From Membranipora membranacea (taxonomy: Eukaryota > Bryozoa > Gymnolaemata > Cheilostomatida > Membraniporidae), in the NCBI GenBank assembly GCA_914767715.1, contig OU612069.1, forward strand, positions 2,048,001 to 2,112,000: 64,000 bases of DNA, in the 5' to 3' direction. Within the stretch, counting starts at the first letter, position 1; each line of letters opens with the position of its first letter. Both the position numbers and the translations under genes were made by a program. Positions 10,310 to 22,800 of the stretch are shown in pieces. The notes under the pieces were generated by a model that was given only the letters and a program-made list of their open reading frames with translations, did no database searches and was not told where the DNA came from.

Positions 10310-10978
10310 CAAACTGAGCGGGGTAGAAGGCTAAGCGGGATTATGCCTTTAATACTCAAATTAAAGTAGTTTAATCTCTGCAGGGTGAAAAACCAGAGTG
10401 AGTCTGAGTTAGATCTAAGGCATTACAAACATAGGATTAAAAGCTTGGCCATCGCATAAAAGGCAGGCAGAGCGAGATAGGAGATCACAGTCAGCCCACT
10501 GGCTGTAGCGCAAACAAGTCATCTCTCTGACTTATGTATGAGTTGTACTATGCTCAATGTGGTGAATTTGAGTAGTGAACTATGGCACGAGGGGCAGGTG
10601 CCTTGACGATTAGCAATGTTGCGCCGATGAGTTGAAGGAAAGCAAACCTCCCTGCACTGGTTTGGCTTAGAGTATAAGCATGAGAGTGATGGGGCGAACA
10701 TTGTTACACTGAATCAATGACGAGTTGGCAGCCTCCCTGGTTGCGCAACAGCGTAAACACACCAATTATGTCAAACCACCGAAACTGACAAAATGCACTG
10801 AGGGATCGATGAGATTGATTGAGATGCTCATCAACACACAGGGGTGGCTTCATGCTGCTGGGGCCGGCCATGAGGAGGTTGTACTAGAGAAGGCCTCGAA
10901 ACAGCGCTTGACCCATGGTTTCTAGCTGAAGACCTGTGTGTTGTGCAGTGGTATGCGCACCACTGTATGTTGTATCTC
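10310..10978 (+). other. 3' untranslated part of the retrotransposon
   Basis: No conserved coding content; the short ORF at 10725-10925 is unrecognised. Ends GTTGTATCTC directly before the right target duplication. Confidence 0.55.
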
Positions 10979-10993
10979 AATTGCTTATGGCAA
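10979..10993. repeat. Target-site duplication, right copy
   Basis: AATTGCTTATGGCAA, identical to 8217-8231. Confidence 0.8.
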
Positions 10994-11301
10994 CCACGCT
11001 CCCTCGTCATTGATTCAACTCCCTTCTTTCAGAGGGCCGACTCATTCCATACTAAGTCAGACTAGACAGAGTCAACTTGAATATTACAGATTTTGAGATA
11101 TACAGTAATCTATATCTGCTTGCAGCAGTGGTTTAAGCGAAACAACAACTTATGAGAGGTGTTTTTTGAGTAAACCTGTATTGACTACACCGACTGAATA
11201 GAAAGCAAGCACGAAGTAATTCAAAAACATATTTTCAATTGAAGGAAATTAATAATCAATATGTATAATGTAAGAAGTCCATCAGGACCCACTGAATTTT
11301 C

Positions 11302-13908
11302 TCAGTACAAGTCTAGTGTGCGATTGTATTTCCTGAAGTACATATTGTTCACATAAGCCATACTTTCCTCTATTTGATTGGATAATAGAGACCTAAGAGC
11401 CTCTTTTGATTGGTCAATAACTGGGATATACGGTCTTTTTGCAACTCGAGTTTTCTCTAGATTCTTCAGAAAACAATGGTATCTCTGCAGCCTGGAAAAA
11501 GGAGATAAGTTGAGATGAGACAGACACAAGCCTACACATCTCAAAAGAAACAGAGCAACCATGCATCAACTGAATAGCTCTGTTATCTGCTAAAGTGCAA
11601 GAAAAAATGTCAAAGACCGAATGGAATATCAACATATCATATACTGTTGGAAAGCTGCTGAGCTACTGAGTGTTAATACATGAACAAAAAACTTGATCTG
11701 ATGACATTGTGTCATTTTAATGTATTTCGTACATTGAATTCCATATCTGGAATAGCATCATTAGCTTTCTTTTGCAAAACAAAGGGCTTGCAAAAATAGC
11801 CAGTCCCTAGTAGCAATCTAGAAATGCCCTAATCATCGACACTGTATGGGGTATAATTACTGTTTACAATTTTGTAAACAAGACAATTTCTCAGGCTAAT
11901 TATTCATGCTACTAGGGACAGCCAATCAGAAAACAGTCAGATGGGTCCCTGTGTTTAGTGTCCTAGCCGTATAACACTATGATACTATTTCCATTCTAAG
12001 AGAAGAATCTAATTCAGTGATTTCGTATTTTAGGATCTTGTTGATAGTATTCCCAACACAAGTTGGGCTCACTTGGTAAAGTCCGTAGAAGATGACATTT
12101 ATAAAGCAGTAAATTTAAGAGCTGCGGCTAACAAATGCGTTCTCGGAACAGTGTAATTCAATCATAATTGATCCAGTTCGCTACTAAAGGTGACTTAGAA
12201 ATTAGCTGAGTATGGATCCAATGAGGTGGTAATTTCATTGCATGTTGCAAATTCTCAACCAACTAATTCCATTCCAACTGACAAGAAGTTCTGGAAAATG
12301 TTGTAATGGAAATATCAGTAAGAGACTGACATACAAACAACTATTTAGGGAGAACTACTACCAAGGGGAAATGTTAACCTGTCTCCTACATTGTGCTAGG
12401 TGGTTATCTCTGTTTTTATTATTTTGTGCGATACTTTCAGTAGTCAGTACATACCTGTCTTTACTCAAACTGTAATCATAACCGAAGAATCTGGTCATCG
12501 GTAAGAAGAAGTCTATGTCTCTGACCAGATCTTGATAGAGAACCACCATCACATCTCCCTGGTATTTGGACAGCCAGTGCTCATGTAGACGCCGCCAGTG
12601 GACTAGGTACGAATTCAGGAAATTTGTGAACTCTAAAATAAATTACCAATACAGAACCACACCATAACCTTCCACAATTGATTAACTGATTGATTGATGG
12701 ATTGATTGATAGATAGATTGATTGATTGATTAGCTATCAAAAACATTGAATGTTGCGGAAGAAAATGCACATACTTTGTCGTAAAAAGAGCTTGCTACAA
12801 GTGTATGGAACTTTCAAAAACTTTTTAAAAAAAGAATCTCATTCTCGTTGCGTCAAAAACAGTTGTATACTTGATTGCCGTTACATAAGATGATGACTTT
12901 TCATTGCTGAGGAGAATCGACAATTGCTGCTTGTACATACGGTATGCTGGAACGGTTCGTCTGTCGGTAATGTTCCTTAAAAAGTCACCCCGAACCATCA
13001 ACTCTTTGATTTGACCATACTTTCCCTGCACTCCGTCTTTGGTATGCCTCTTTTTAACTGCTTGTCTAAAATCAAAGTGATGCATTGTATAATATCTGCT
13101 CAATATCAAACTTTCGGTATGGAGATATACCTTTCCCTAAGGGTTTATTAGCAAACATCCCACAAACTCAATATTTCAAAAGTACCCAAAAACCAATGCA
13201 TGGTATAGCCATTGAATCTTTTTACCATGCAAATCTGAGACAACTTTTTCATCAGAAACTGCTTGACTATAACATGCTTTTTTCTTTGGATAGGCTTTAA
13301 GAGTTATGTTACCAAAAGCATTTTCAGGTCAACCTGAGTTGTCACCCAATGGTTTGCCCAAGGGAACCTCAACTATTGTCCATGGAGAGGGATCGAACTG
13401 AAACTTGAAAACAAACTCTTGCAGGTCAGAGTTGAGCGATTTGTTTGTTGTTTTAACCGCACAGCTAAAGAGGTTGGTGACAGAATTTGCACCAGTTTTC
13501 AAATTCAATCTCATGGAAAGGCAGTGATTGTTACTATAACAGAAATGTCTCATGGATGAGCCTCATAGCTAAGCAAGTCATTTTTAACTAGATCGCCAAA
13601 ACTTTTAGCAACAAAAGTTATAAGACTTGAAGACTACAGGAAGATTATCACAATTTATAGTTTGGCAGCTAGTTCTGCGGTAGTTATTACCTGATATACT
13701 CTGAGAACGCAGCATCAAGTGGGTTCCTGATCACTACAATGACTTTCTCAGGGTGGGTTACCAGATACCCGTCAACGATTCCAAATATCCTGAGGAACGG
13801 ATAATGAGTCTTGAAATAGATGGGTAGTTCTCCTTTACTGTACAGAGATTTCTCCAAGTTTTAGAGTGCATATCAAAATACACTGCCCTCGTCTCCAAAC
13901 CTGCAGTA
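11302..13908 (-). CDS. Sulfotransferase gene, 3' part, possible frameshift
   Basis: Four minus-strand exons join in phase: about 13851-13691, 13065-12941, 12632-12455, and the last at about 11494-11302 with its stop. The first reads LPIYFKTHYPF and then HPEKVIVVIRNPLDAAFSEY, the core and 3'-phosphate (PAPS) binding region of Golgi-type sulfotransferases. The third reads HWRRLHEHWLSKYQGDV, then VVLYQDLVRDI and the helix before FFGYD. The fourth ends LQRYHCFLKNLEK through a C-terminal helix. The arrangement is like WSC-domain sulfotransferases. These enzymes transfer sulfate from PAPS to glycans in the secretory pathway. Upstream of the first exon the expected VYFD segment lies in a different frame (see findings), and no 5'-phosphosulfate-binding exon or signal anchor was found, so the N-terminus is unresolved and the gene may be broken. 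Confidence 0.7.
12676..12735. repeat. GATT microsatellite
   Basis: An imperfect (GATT)n run in a sulfotransferase intron. Confidence 0.85.
13085..13270. repeat. Fragment of the ACCAATGCA MITE family
   Basis: AGTACCCAAAAACCAATGCATGG, then TTTTACCATGCAAATCTGA, closely match the ends and interior of the element at 18394-18597. Partial copy within an intron of the sulfotransferase gene; edges uncertain. Confidence 0.45.
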
Positions 13909-15741
13909 TATATTACAAAATTACATTTATAACGTAGTGTATCATTTTTAACGATGGAGTTTCATTTCCTATTGGAAAGTGTAAGTGAAGTAAAATACAG
14001 AGAATTTAAGATGTGGGCAGTAATGAAATCATCCATAAAGAGAGACAGTCTGATGATGTCTCTAGCACTGCAGATCCATCGGACCACCTGATCTAAATTT
14101 GAGGCTGCTTTATTCACAGGAATACCTCTTGGTTCGCACTGAACTTGAAGGTTTAGTACGCTAAGCACCTGGCTGAGCATGGCCGTTATAATTTAGCAAT
14201 TATCATAAAAGGGTCCACAAGTTCAAGTAGCCATGACGGCAGAAGTTTCATTTTCAGCTTAATCTCAATACATTGGAATGGATGGACATTTCTAGGGCAG
14301 GCTGAGAGGTGACAACTCAGCTCGACCTCAAATTTTATGGAAACAGTAATAAAGTGCAATGTCATTTTTAGTCCTCTTCTTTAAGACTACAGATTATAGT
14401 TTATGTTAAATCGATGAAATAGCCATGCCTACTATTCAGCTAGATCTTTGATCATGGATAGATTCATCTAGAAAGCTTTAAATTGAATTCTAACTATAAG
14501 ATTGGCAAAAAACGCTGGCCATGACATATTAAAATCATAAGGTTAGGTAAATATGTGGAACAAACTTAGCGGCAATAAATAATCACCAAGCCAAGCTGGG
14601 CCCGATAAAATTTTCTTAGTTACAAACATGGCCGTTGTAGTGGGTAGACACCCTTAATGATGGTGGGACCGTTCCACCTTTAATCAAGTAGCACGGCCGG
14701 CGCAGGGCGCACCAAGTATTGAGTGATGGTGATTTCTTACATGTTTCTCATTATTGATACTCCTAACTAAATTAAATACTCAAGTTGATTTGCAGCGATG
14801 ATTCCAGTTTAATTATTTGTATAATAAGAGACAGAGTCCTAACACATAAAAATGTACCCAATAAAAAGTATTTAATCTAGAAATAAAAACGGTCTATTTA
14901 CTCAATTTAAAATGGTTAATAATAACCAGTGGACTCCGGAATCTCTCAAACAGTACGTGCATCGGTTTATATACGGCATGATTAACATATAAAAAGTATA
15001 ATATATATATATATATCCTAACTAAGGCCGAGGGCGGTACATCAGTCAGATCGGGCATATAATACGGGGACAGGGCAACAGAACAATTCATTTTCATAAA
15101 TGGCGAATGAGGCAAACATACATTAGAGTGAAATTGTTTATGGACGGTCTGGCATGCACTTGCAATCCGTTGCAGAGTAGATTGCATGTTTTCCAGCACC
15201 GTTGGTAACCGGTGAAAATTATATAATAATAATATTTTACTCGGTATTTTCTATGAGTCTGAAAATAGATTTAATCGGTTAAGTTCTCCAGAAATTACAT
15301 AATTCGTCTGGCGGAATTGTGAATAACAAGGAGTTGTGCTACCTCTTGTCTAGTATCATTACAGCCGTATACTGTAGAAAAATTTTGGGCAACCCTGCCA
15401 TATTGGATCTGATTTCTTGGCTATACAAATATTTTCCATATAATACAAACGATCTTTCAAACTCAATTGTGATTTACTCCATTACGAGTTGATGCAATGT
15501 AAGCAGAAACTGGACCATTTAAGATCTTCACTGATCGGATTTAGCCAAAGGTACGGACGATTTCATGAAAATAATACACTTGAATTACCCAAGCATATCA
15601 GAAACCTCAAATTTCTTGATCCTTGGAATAACTTGTTGTCCTGACACAAAAGTTAATTGATTGCAAGGAACTCCACAAGTCAACATTCCTAACTCGGAGT
15701 TATCCACTCATATTTAATGTATACATTAACATAAAATTGAT
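13909..15741. other. No confident gene
   Basis: Open frames exist on the minus strand at 13962-14180 and 14894-15199, but neither shows a recognisable domain. A missing 5' exon of the sulfotransferase may lie here. A short TA run occurs at about 15000-15016. Confidence 0.4.
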
Positions 15742-15930
15742 TTAAAATTTCAATTTTGATTTCTTCAAGATGTCTTTGCAGGCAAGATGTTCCAAATGTC
15801 TCATGCTTGGTAGTTGGAAAAGGTTGACACAGATGTGGATTTCGTGTGTCTTAGGGTTGGTTAGGTCAAGGGGAGCATCCGATGGGTTTATAAATGTTGG
15901 CCGGCAGCGGCTACAGGTAGAGCATTTTAA
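15742..15930 (-). CDS. Unrecognised terminal exon, Cys-rich start
   Basis: After an acceptor (TTTTTCCAAG) at 15931 the frame reads LKCSTCSRCRPTF and runs 62 residues to a stop at 15742. The final part (LPSMRHLEHLACKDIL) faintly resembles the P-S-L-x-x-L-A-R pattern of a SOCS box, but the usual downstream LPLPxxLKxYL is absent. No partner exon upstream was identified. Whether this is expressed is unknown. Confidence 0.3.
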   Translation of the reverse strand, partial: LKCSTCSRCRPTFINPSDAPLDLTNPKTHEIHICVNLFQLPSMRHLEHLACKDILKKSKLKF

Positions 15931-18021
15931 CTTGGAAAAAGTATAACAGATATTATTGCTCATCGGGAGGTTTATTTATTAAAATTTCGGACTTATCTCT
16001 CTTGGAGGATAGCAATCTTGTCCAGATGTGTCTGTGGCGCAATTCCCCAAGCTACTATGCATCAATATTTTACTGAGTGAAGCAGTGATTGATAATATGA
16101 TTGAAATCTGGTCACAAAGAACCATTTTAACATTGTTTTATGCACAGAATTTAGTGGGAACTGTGTTCTAAGAGTTCCCCAAAATATTTCTTTGTTGGAA
16201 CTCCATTTCCACCAGTTCCCACTCATTTCTAACACTGGAGTGAGGTAATGTGTTGTATAATAAAATCACAGCTGCCATTAGAGTATTAGCATGCTCTGGA
16301 GCCAGATAAAAATCAAGAAACTTCCCAAATCAGAAACATGATCTTTACAGTGAAGCGTTTGGTTTAGTGTGACACCCAAAAGTGCAACAGAGCTCACCAG
16401 TTAAAGCTTTCTAGTGACCATCAATGTATCTGAATATAGGTACTACGAATTAATCAAAATATAGTTTTCATAACATTTAGTGACAAACTATTTCTGTAAC
16501 AGCACCATTTGAGTTGCATTTGTGTTACCTTGTCAAGATATAAGTTTATAATATCTAGGACCTCGTCACTTTCTCATTTATATTTATTTTTCAGATTCAA
16601 ATGTTTCTGGAAAATCCAAGCGATGACCTATTGACCTATGTATCACAGTGTGAGAGATAAAAAGGATCCATAGCATGTCGTGGACATAACATTGCATGTA
16701 ATATGCTATTATTCAAGCTTTAAATTAATTTTAATTAAGCTGCAACGAAAAAATAATATTTATAATAATAATGACATGATGAAAGCAGTGCAGCAAAAAT
16801 AATAATAACAGTATTATAACTATTCCAATAATGTAATATATAATATAATAAATACTAACAATATAATGATAAAAATGATGTACTTATAGCTGCTTATCCA
16901 TGGATAACTTCGTAGTTTATCTCAGGCAAACAGAAAACATGGCAATAACTCGGTGAGAAATGTGATCTGCCTGACTATACAGGGTCAGGGTCAATTTAAA
17001 TATCAATGTCAAGGTCATATCAATGTCAAGGTCGATATCAATGTAAATGATGTACCAGTTATAAGTCTACCGAGTAGAGTTCCGACACTAGCGAGTGGTG
17101 TACGGATACGATTATGGAGAGAAAGATCAAAATGTCTAAATGCTGCTAAGAGAAGCGATAACAAAGCATGTGGAGGCAAGGAAGTCAAGACATTATACTG
17201 TGCAGCAGACCAAATTGTGAATTGATTCACACCTCAACCTATTTGTCATACAAATTTCGCAGCTGCAAACAGCTTTCTGACACGTCCTTTCAGCAAACCA
17301 ATATCTATTCAGATTTTATGCACTTTCTTTTAGAAATATAAGAGATCACACTGCCGGTTAGCTAGTAAGCAGCAAACAGCTTACTGTTATCATTTATTGT
17401 CAAGTTGGTGTCATTGTGGACTTGTTGTCTATTTAGTTAAACTTGTTTATACCCTTCCAGCCGAGCCGACCCTTAGGAAAATAAGAGATCCAAGCATATC
17501 GATCAAAGACTCTACATTTAGCTAGCAGCGAAGTAGGCTTTTATCAGCACCATAGATACAGTTTGTGCCGTCTGAGAAGCACAGGCCCTTCCTATCTGTA
17601 TGTATAGTCCGAGGCCAGGGGGGAAGGAGTACCCCCGACCCCCATACCTATCTGGCAGTGTTGAGGGTTCAGATACACGTGAGATGTAGCGCTTACTGTT
17701 ATCTCTTAGTAATATTCGTCTTCCGACTCTTTTATGGAATATTGTCGGCTAAAAAGTGAAAAGATGAAATATCAGTTACATCAATCCAATAATTCCACGA
17801 GCACAACTAAACCATGTTTGATCCAATTTGCCGGTATTTCGGGTCACTCCCAATCTACTCGGAAGTTGACATCAGCCTTCGGGGAAGCAACTAAAAATGT
17901 GATCAAACTTGATACAGCAGCTGCTTGCATGACATTGCTTCAGGAGATAACCGGTATTTTGGGTTGTCATGTATAATTCTTGTCACAATCAGCTAATATT
18001 TAAAATTGGCATCATTAGACG
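15931..18021. other. No gene seen; AT-rich with small repeats
   Basis: Contains an AAT-rich stretch near 16730-16870 and short tandem copies of AATGTCAAGGTC-type units near 16979-17048. The ORF at 16953-17225 arises from that repeat and has no recognisable domain. Confidence 0.4.
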
Positions 18022-18384
18022 TTCTGCGCATGCTCAGCTCTGGGCATGTGCTGATCTCTGCAAAATTGAGTCTTGGAATTCCGAAGCCATCTGATTGGCT
18101 ACCTGCTCGGGTGACATACTCCCAAAAGCGTGCGGATTTGTTATTAATAGTTATCCTCTCTTGCCATTATTAGCTGATTTTGATCGACAGTTTATGCAGG
18201 GGATATCCCATTTCCCCTTTCCAAAGTTGCAATCAGAACCCAAACTAAACTCATTGTTCTTGCACATGCGCAAATTCAAGTCACGCATGATGCATACTTA
18301 GCCTTACGACACCTGCTTTGTGGTAATGATAGCCTAGTTTATCAGTGATCTACATGCCCAGTCAGATCACGAGAGTCAGTATGA
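18022..18384 (+). repeat. Interspersed repeat, copy 1
   Basis: Starts TTCTGCGCATGCTCAGCTCTG and ends GATCACGAGAGTCAGTATG. A diverged copy in the same orientation sits at 53698-54028, with the same order of blocks throughout (ATCTGATTGGC, CACATGCGCAAATTCAAGT, GGTAATGATAGCCTAGTTTA). Non-coding. Confidence 0.75.
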
Positions 18385-18393
18385 TCATTAGAG

Positions 18394-18597
18394 ACTACCC
18401 AAAGACCAATGCATTTTATAGTCAGACAGTTACTTCCGGGAGAATGTGACATCATGATGCAGAGAATGGGAGTTTCCTTCCCTTATGGGATGCATTTTTC
18501 CACCATCAGTAAATCATGCCAAGTAGAGCATTGAATTGTTTTACCATGCAAATCTGACAAAACTTTATCATAAGGAACTGCATTGGTCTTTGGGAAC
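18394..18597. mobile_element. Small MITE with CCCAAAGACCAATGCA termini
   Basis: ACCCAAAGACCAATGCA at 18397-18413 is matched by TGCATTGGTCTTTGGG at 18579-18594. Single-ended or partial relatives occur at 13181 and 39621, so it is a dispersed family of about 200 bp. Confidence 0.65.
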
Positions 18598-19842
18598 TCT
18601 TCAATTCAGTTGTCAATGCAACCGTTAACAATAATAATATTGCTTATAGACTACCAGGAAAAGTACGAAATTTGGAAAGTTATCAGCATTGCAATTGGTT
18701 GGTTTGATCCAGAAATATATTCATTGTCATGAACATACTCAGTATTTTTATATGATTATAGTTACAGTATTTCAAATATTTAAAGTATGTGCCTCCTTGC
18801 TATTAATTGCCTGTGGTAAACTCAATTAAATTCAAGGTTATATGTATGGTTATAGGAACAAAAAATCAAAATTTAATTCTTTCCTCTCTCTTCAGTTGAG
18901 AAAATGACATTAATTATTAACTTGGGACAGAAAATTCAAGGAAATTAACAGAACATATATCAAATAGTGTGAAGTGAAAATAACCCGTGAAACTTACCTG
19001 TATAATAAAAGGCTACATAGACTGAGGTCACCTACTACTGTATGGGGTGCTGGAGGGGGGCCTCAAACCTGAGGATCTCGGTGTAGGAATCCCGCCTGAT
19101 CTATATGTGGAAATAATAGAAAAGAAAACAGTCAACACACACAGCAAACTATATACTGGTCAGGTACCAAAGCTAGAAAATCCTCGGAGAGTGTGCAGTG
19201 GTCAGGGAGGTACGCTGCACGCCCTCACTGTCAATGTATGCGTTTATTGAAAAAGTTATCACCATAAATGTCTGAAAATGGCCGACTGGTTTTGTTTCGA
19301 TAACTGGTAACCATGAATTAGGGGAGGGGACTTTCTTTGTGGAAGGCAGTACCACCGCTGCAGTTACACACTATGTCCTAAGGCTATTCTCAGCGGAGAG
19401 AAAAATATAACTCGACATTTAAACTGTAATCAGCAAAGTGTTCGGGCAGGAAATCAGGACAATGATCAAGGGGATATAAGTACAAGACACAGTCACAAAT
19501 TCTACTGTTTATAGATTGTAACATCATGAAATGGTGTGAGTGAAAATACAAGCCTACGTTTCCAAAACAGCATTCTTCAGAAAAAGTGGCGCATCGAGTT
19601 AATTCAGTCAAAGAACCGATCATGTATTGGCAAATTCGATATGATGTTTCCTTATACAAACATCACCCAGAAGGTGCTCGTGCTGCGTAAGCTAGTTCAA
19701 GCTCTAGCGATGAGAGATATACAGACAATAGTATACTACATGATCAGTGTGATTAGATAATTTATCAAGCCGAATGGGGAGAAATATACTATTTCTGGAG
19801 ATTACGAGCAGATGTGCAAGAGAAGCTTTGTAAAACAATACA
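18598..19842. other. No gene seen
   Basis: Region downstream of the SLAIN gene. A last SLAIN exon could be hidden here if the donor-like GTTAGT after 19871 is used, but I found no convincing acceptor and frame. Confidence 0.35.
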
Positions 19843-22800
19843 TCAACATCTTTTTAGCGTGAGAACTAACCTTGGTTTCAGTTTACTGACAGGGGCGGGT
19901 AGTGATGATCTTGGTTTTTGAAGACCTGAGGCTCTGGGTGACTGTAAAGACCTAGGTGATAGACTGCTTCTGATTTGCGGGCTTTTCCTGCCCGTCCCCG
20001 CTCCGCCAGGAGTGACCAGTGGTTTGTGTATGATTGGTGTATCACCGTTGAGCTCCAAAGTAGGCGCTGTGTGAGACAAACACAAAGTCTGAGGGATGTT
20101 ACGCTGCTATCATACTGAGAAAACTTGTGTAATCCAACAACCATTTTTGTTCTATACGACAATTCTGGTTTCTCAGGAAGAATTTTGTGTTCAGCGCTAG
20201 CAGTACCCTTTAATTTAAGACCATTGACCAACTGCCAGTACTAATACTAAAACTAATACAAGTAATACTAATACTAGAGAATATCAATCTTACATGGCGA
20301 GGAACTTTGTCGTGGTGATCGGCGAATTCTAAAAGTTCCGCTTCCTTGGTTAGCTTTCTCTTCTAAAACAATGTATAGAGATAAAATGTTAATAAAAAAC
20401 ACTGTGTTACTAGAACGACGCGATAAAATTTAAACTGACATGCACTAGACTGCATGTAATTGGACATAAATTTGTTGTGTTAGTGATGGTGAACCTTGAT
20501 TTATCCTTGCCAAGCCATAAATAAAGCACGCTATGCGATTGCCGCTGCATGAATGAATTTTAGAGAGAAGTTCTATGAAGCAGATGACTACAGCGATGAA
20601 AGGTAAGAAGTCTCAATGTTGCTGGAGCTTTGAGACCTATGGATTGTAACGTGTAGTTTGGGAGATAGGTTTGGATGGACCGGCATTATGTATTTAACAC
20701 CACCAAATTATTTTGTTTTTGCCTCACTTTGGCTAAACATTATATCTGCAGGGACGAAATTTGACTGTCCATTCTGATTAATTGGAACCTTTATAAGGCA
20801 GAAAGACCCTAAAATAGTCCATCTTCTCGTATTTAACAGCTAGGTTGTATCAGACCAAAATTACAGCTAATGTTGTATACCGGCTGGCAAACTGGCCCTA
20901 GGATGATCAAACCTTGGGTCTAATCGAGTGAGCTTCAAACTATTCCTCAATATTAGGAAACTGGCAGACAAAGTTCTAAAGCGGATATTCTTTACATCAA
21001 TTTGTCGACAATTGCTAAATTGAGGAGTAATCTTAAATCAGAGTTGCCTCCCTTACACATACCAGAGTTGCCTCCCCTACACATACCATAGTTGCCTCCC
21101 CTACACATACCTGCGTGTTGATGATAGTCATCAGTACTGCTAGCTATACTGCTATTACTACTATCGAGATCCTTTATACCTAACGCCGGTACACCTCCAG
21201 AGCCGGCTGATCCTATAGAGGCTGTAATATAACAGTACAAATTAACATCATAGGGTCAGCTAGGGTAGCAACGTAATACAGAAAAGTAAGTACTTATCGC
21301 ACAGTCATTATTTGCCTCAGTTTACTTGTAAATTGGCATGTTGATGATGATGATATTACCTTTATTTCAACCATTCAAATCGCCACATGACAATCTTATA
21401 ATAACATGTTTTACTAGTTTTTTTTATTTTGAAAGCAGGGAGCTTCAAAAATGGTTGTGAGATAAATATAGCAGCATTTATGCTTGATGGCGAACTAATC
21501 TATATGAAAATTTAGCCAAGGTACTTTTGGAGGGGCTCAAATTTGGCAGCGTTAGCAAAAGAATATCATCCACAAATCTTTTGGCAAGGTTTAATATTAT
21601 ACAGAGTATGTTCGAGGATAAACAGAACACAATACAGCTCATATATCGTATCTCAATCATATCCTATTGATTGCTGCCATTTTTTATATAAACCTCTATT
21701 TTATTGTTGAATTATTTAAATTACACTCTATATTATTATTACCCTTTCTGACAGCCTCCAGACTGTCCCTTAGACTCTGTTCCTGCATCTTAGCTAATGT
21801 CTGAATGTCTAAGCTCTCCCTCTTAGATTTATCCTGATTGTGACCTGAGGCTGGGCGACGCTTGAATGTCGCATCGGGCAACGCAGACTGAAAATAAAAA
21901 TGGAATAATGAGATCTCAAATGCAAATAGCACAGCTAGAAGGGCGAGTAAACATTACAAGAGAAAACAGATAGATTGCAGAAGAAAATGTTTAATTTTTG
22001 ATTGAAGCATGACTTAGAAACTTAGTCATGGCTTTCTTGAAACAGAACGCTCTTTATGGTAGCCTTAGACCAAAGACATGGCTAACCGCCCCAAAATAGA
22101 GCCTTGGATATATGGTTGGAAACTGAAGGATCAGCTGAATGGTATAATTTTATGGGTTGTGAATGCACAACTTCAAAAAGTACATCGCATATTTGTTTAT
22201 ATGTACCATAATGCTCTCAAGGTTAATTGACCAGGAGATTGTTACCCCAAGTGTATTTAAATTTCTTGATTGATTAGTCAAGCTCGAAGCACCCGATTCG
22301 TGTATTCATTCCCGGCCTCAGTTCCCACTTTGGTTCACACTTTAGATGACGGGTGGGATAATTACTCACTAGACTATCGTTCTCTGAATGTTCCACGCTC
22401 TGAGGTGAGTCAGACAGGCTTCTCTGAGCTTCTAGTATAGCACTAGCCTCTATAGTCCTGGTCTGATTACGAGGTCGTCTCACAAAAGTCGACGAGTCAC
22501 CGGCGCCCATATCTAAGTGTCAGATGGATATTAAAATTTAGAAATGAAATATATTTCAGAGAAACAAGAAAATGTCTCTATATAAAGCCCTTACCATACC
22601 AAACTTTGCCTTGATTATCAAATAAGTTAAAGTGCTCAAACTCTAGGTTGGTGAAATTGTCATTCCATTTTCAACAACATCCCCATGGTGAGGAGGTGGT
22701 TGATAATCGAATGCCGCTACTAATAACGATGACAAGGTTTGAGCGCTTTAACTACCAAAGGCTATGTTTTGTGGCAGGAATCTTATTCCCACTAAACACG

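Larger units (their letters stand above)
8232..10978 (+). mobile_element. 5'-truncated non-LTR retrotransposon with RLE-type endonuclease
   Basis: A 2.75-kb insertion bounded by a perfect 15-bp direct repeat. It begins abruptly inside a reverse transcriptase (GFPGCLEH) and ends in a 3' untranslated tail of about 670 bases without a poly-A run. Gene order (reverse transcriptase, then a zinc-knuckle relic, then an RPD...ELTVP nuclease motif) is that of R2/NeSL-like elements with a restriction-like endonuclease, a family I know as common in fish and cnidarian genomes. 5' truncation plus target duplication is the usual mark of target-primed reverse transcription. Confidence 0.8.

Noticed and set aside
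13962-14180. 5' exon of the sulfotransferase with the phosphosulfate-binding loop
   Set aside because: No P-x-S-G-x-T/S-like loop in any frame; left unassigned.
15742-15930. A SOCS-box protein
   Set aside because: Only a weak P-S-L-x-x-L resemblance; the second half of the motif is absent.
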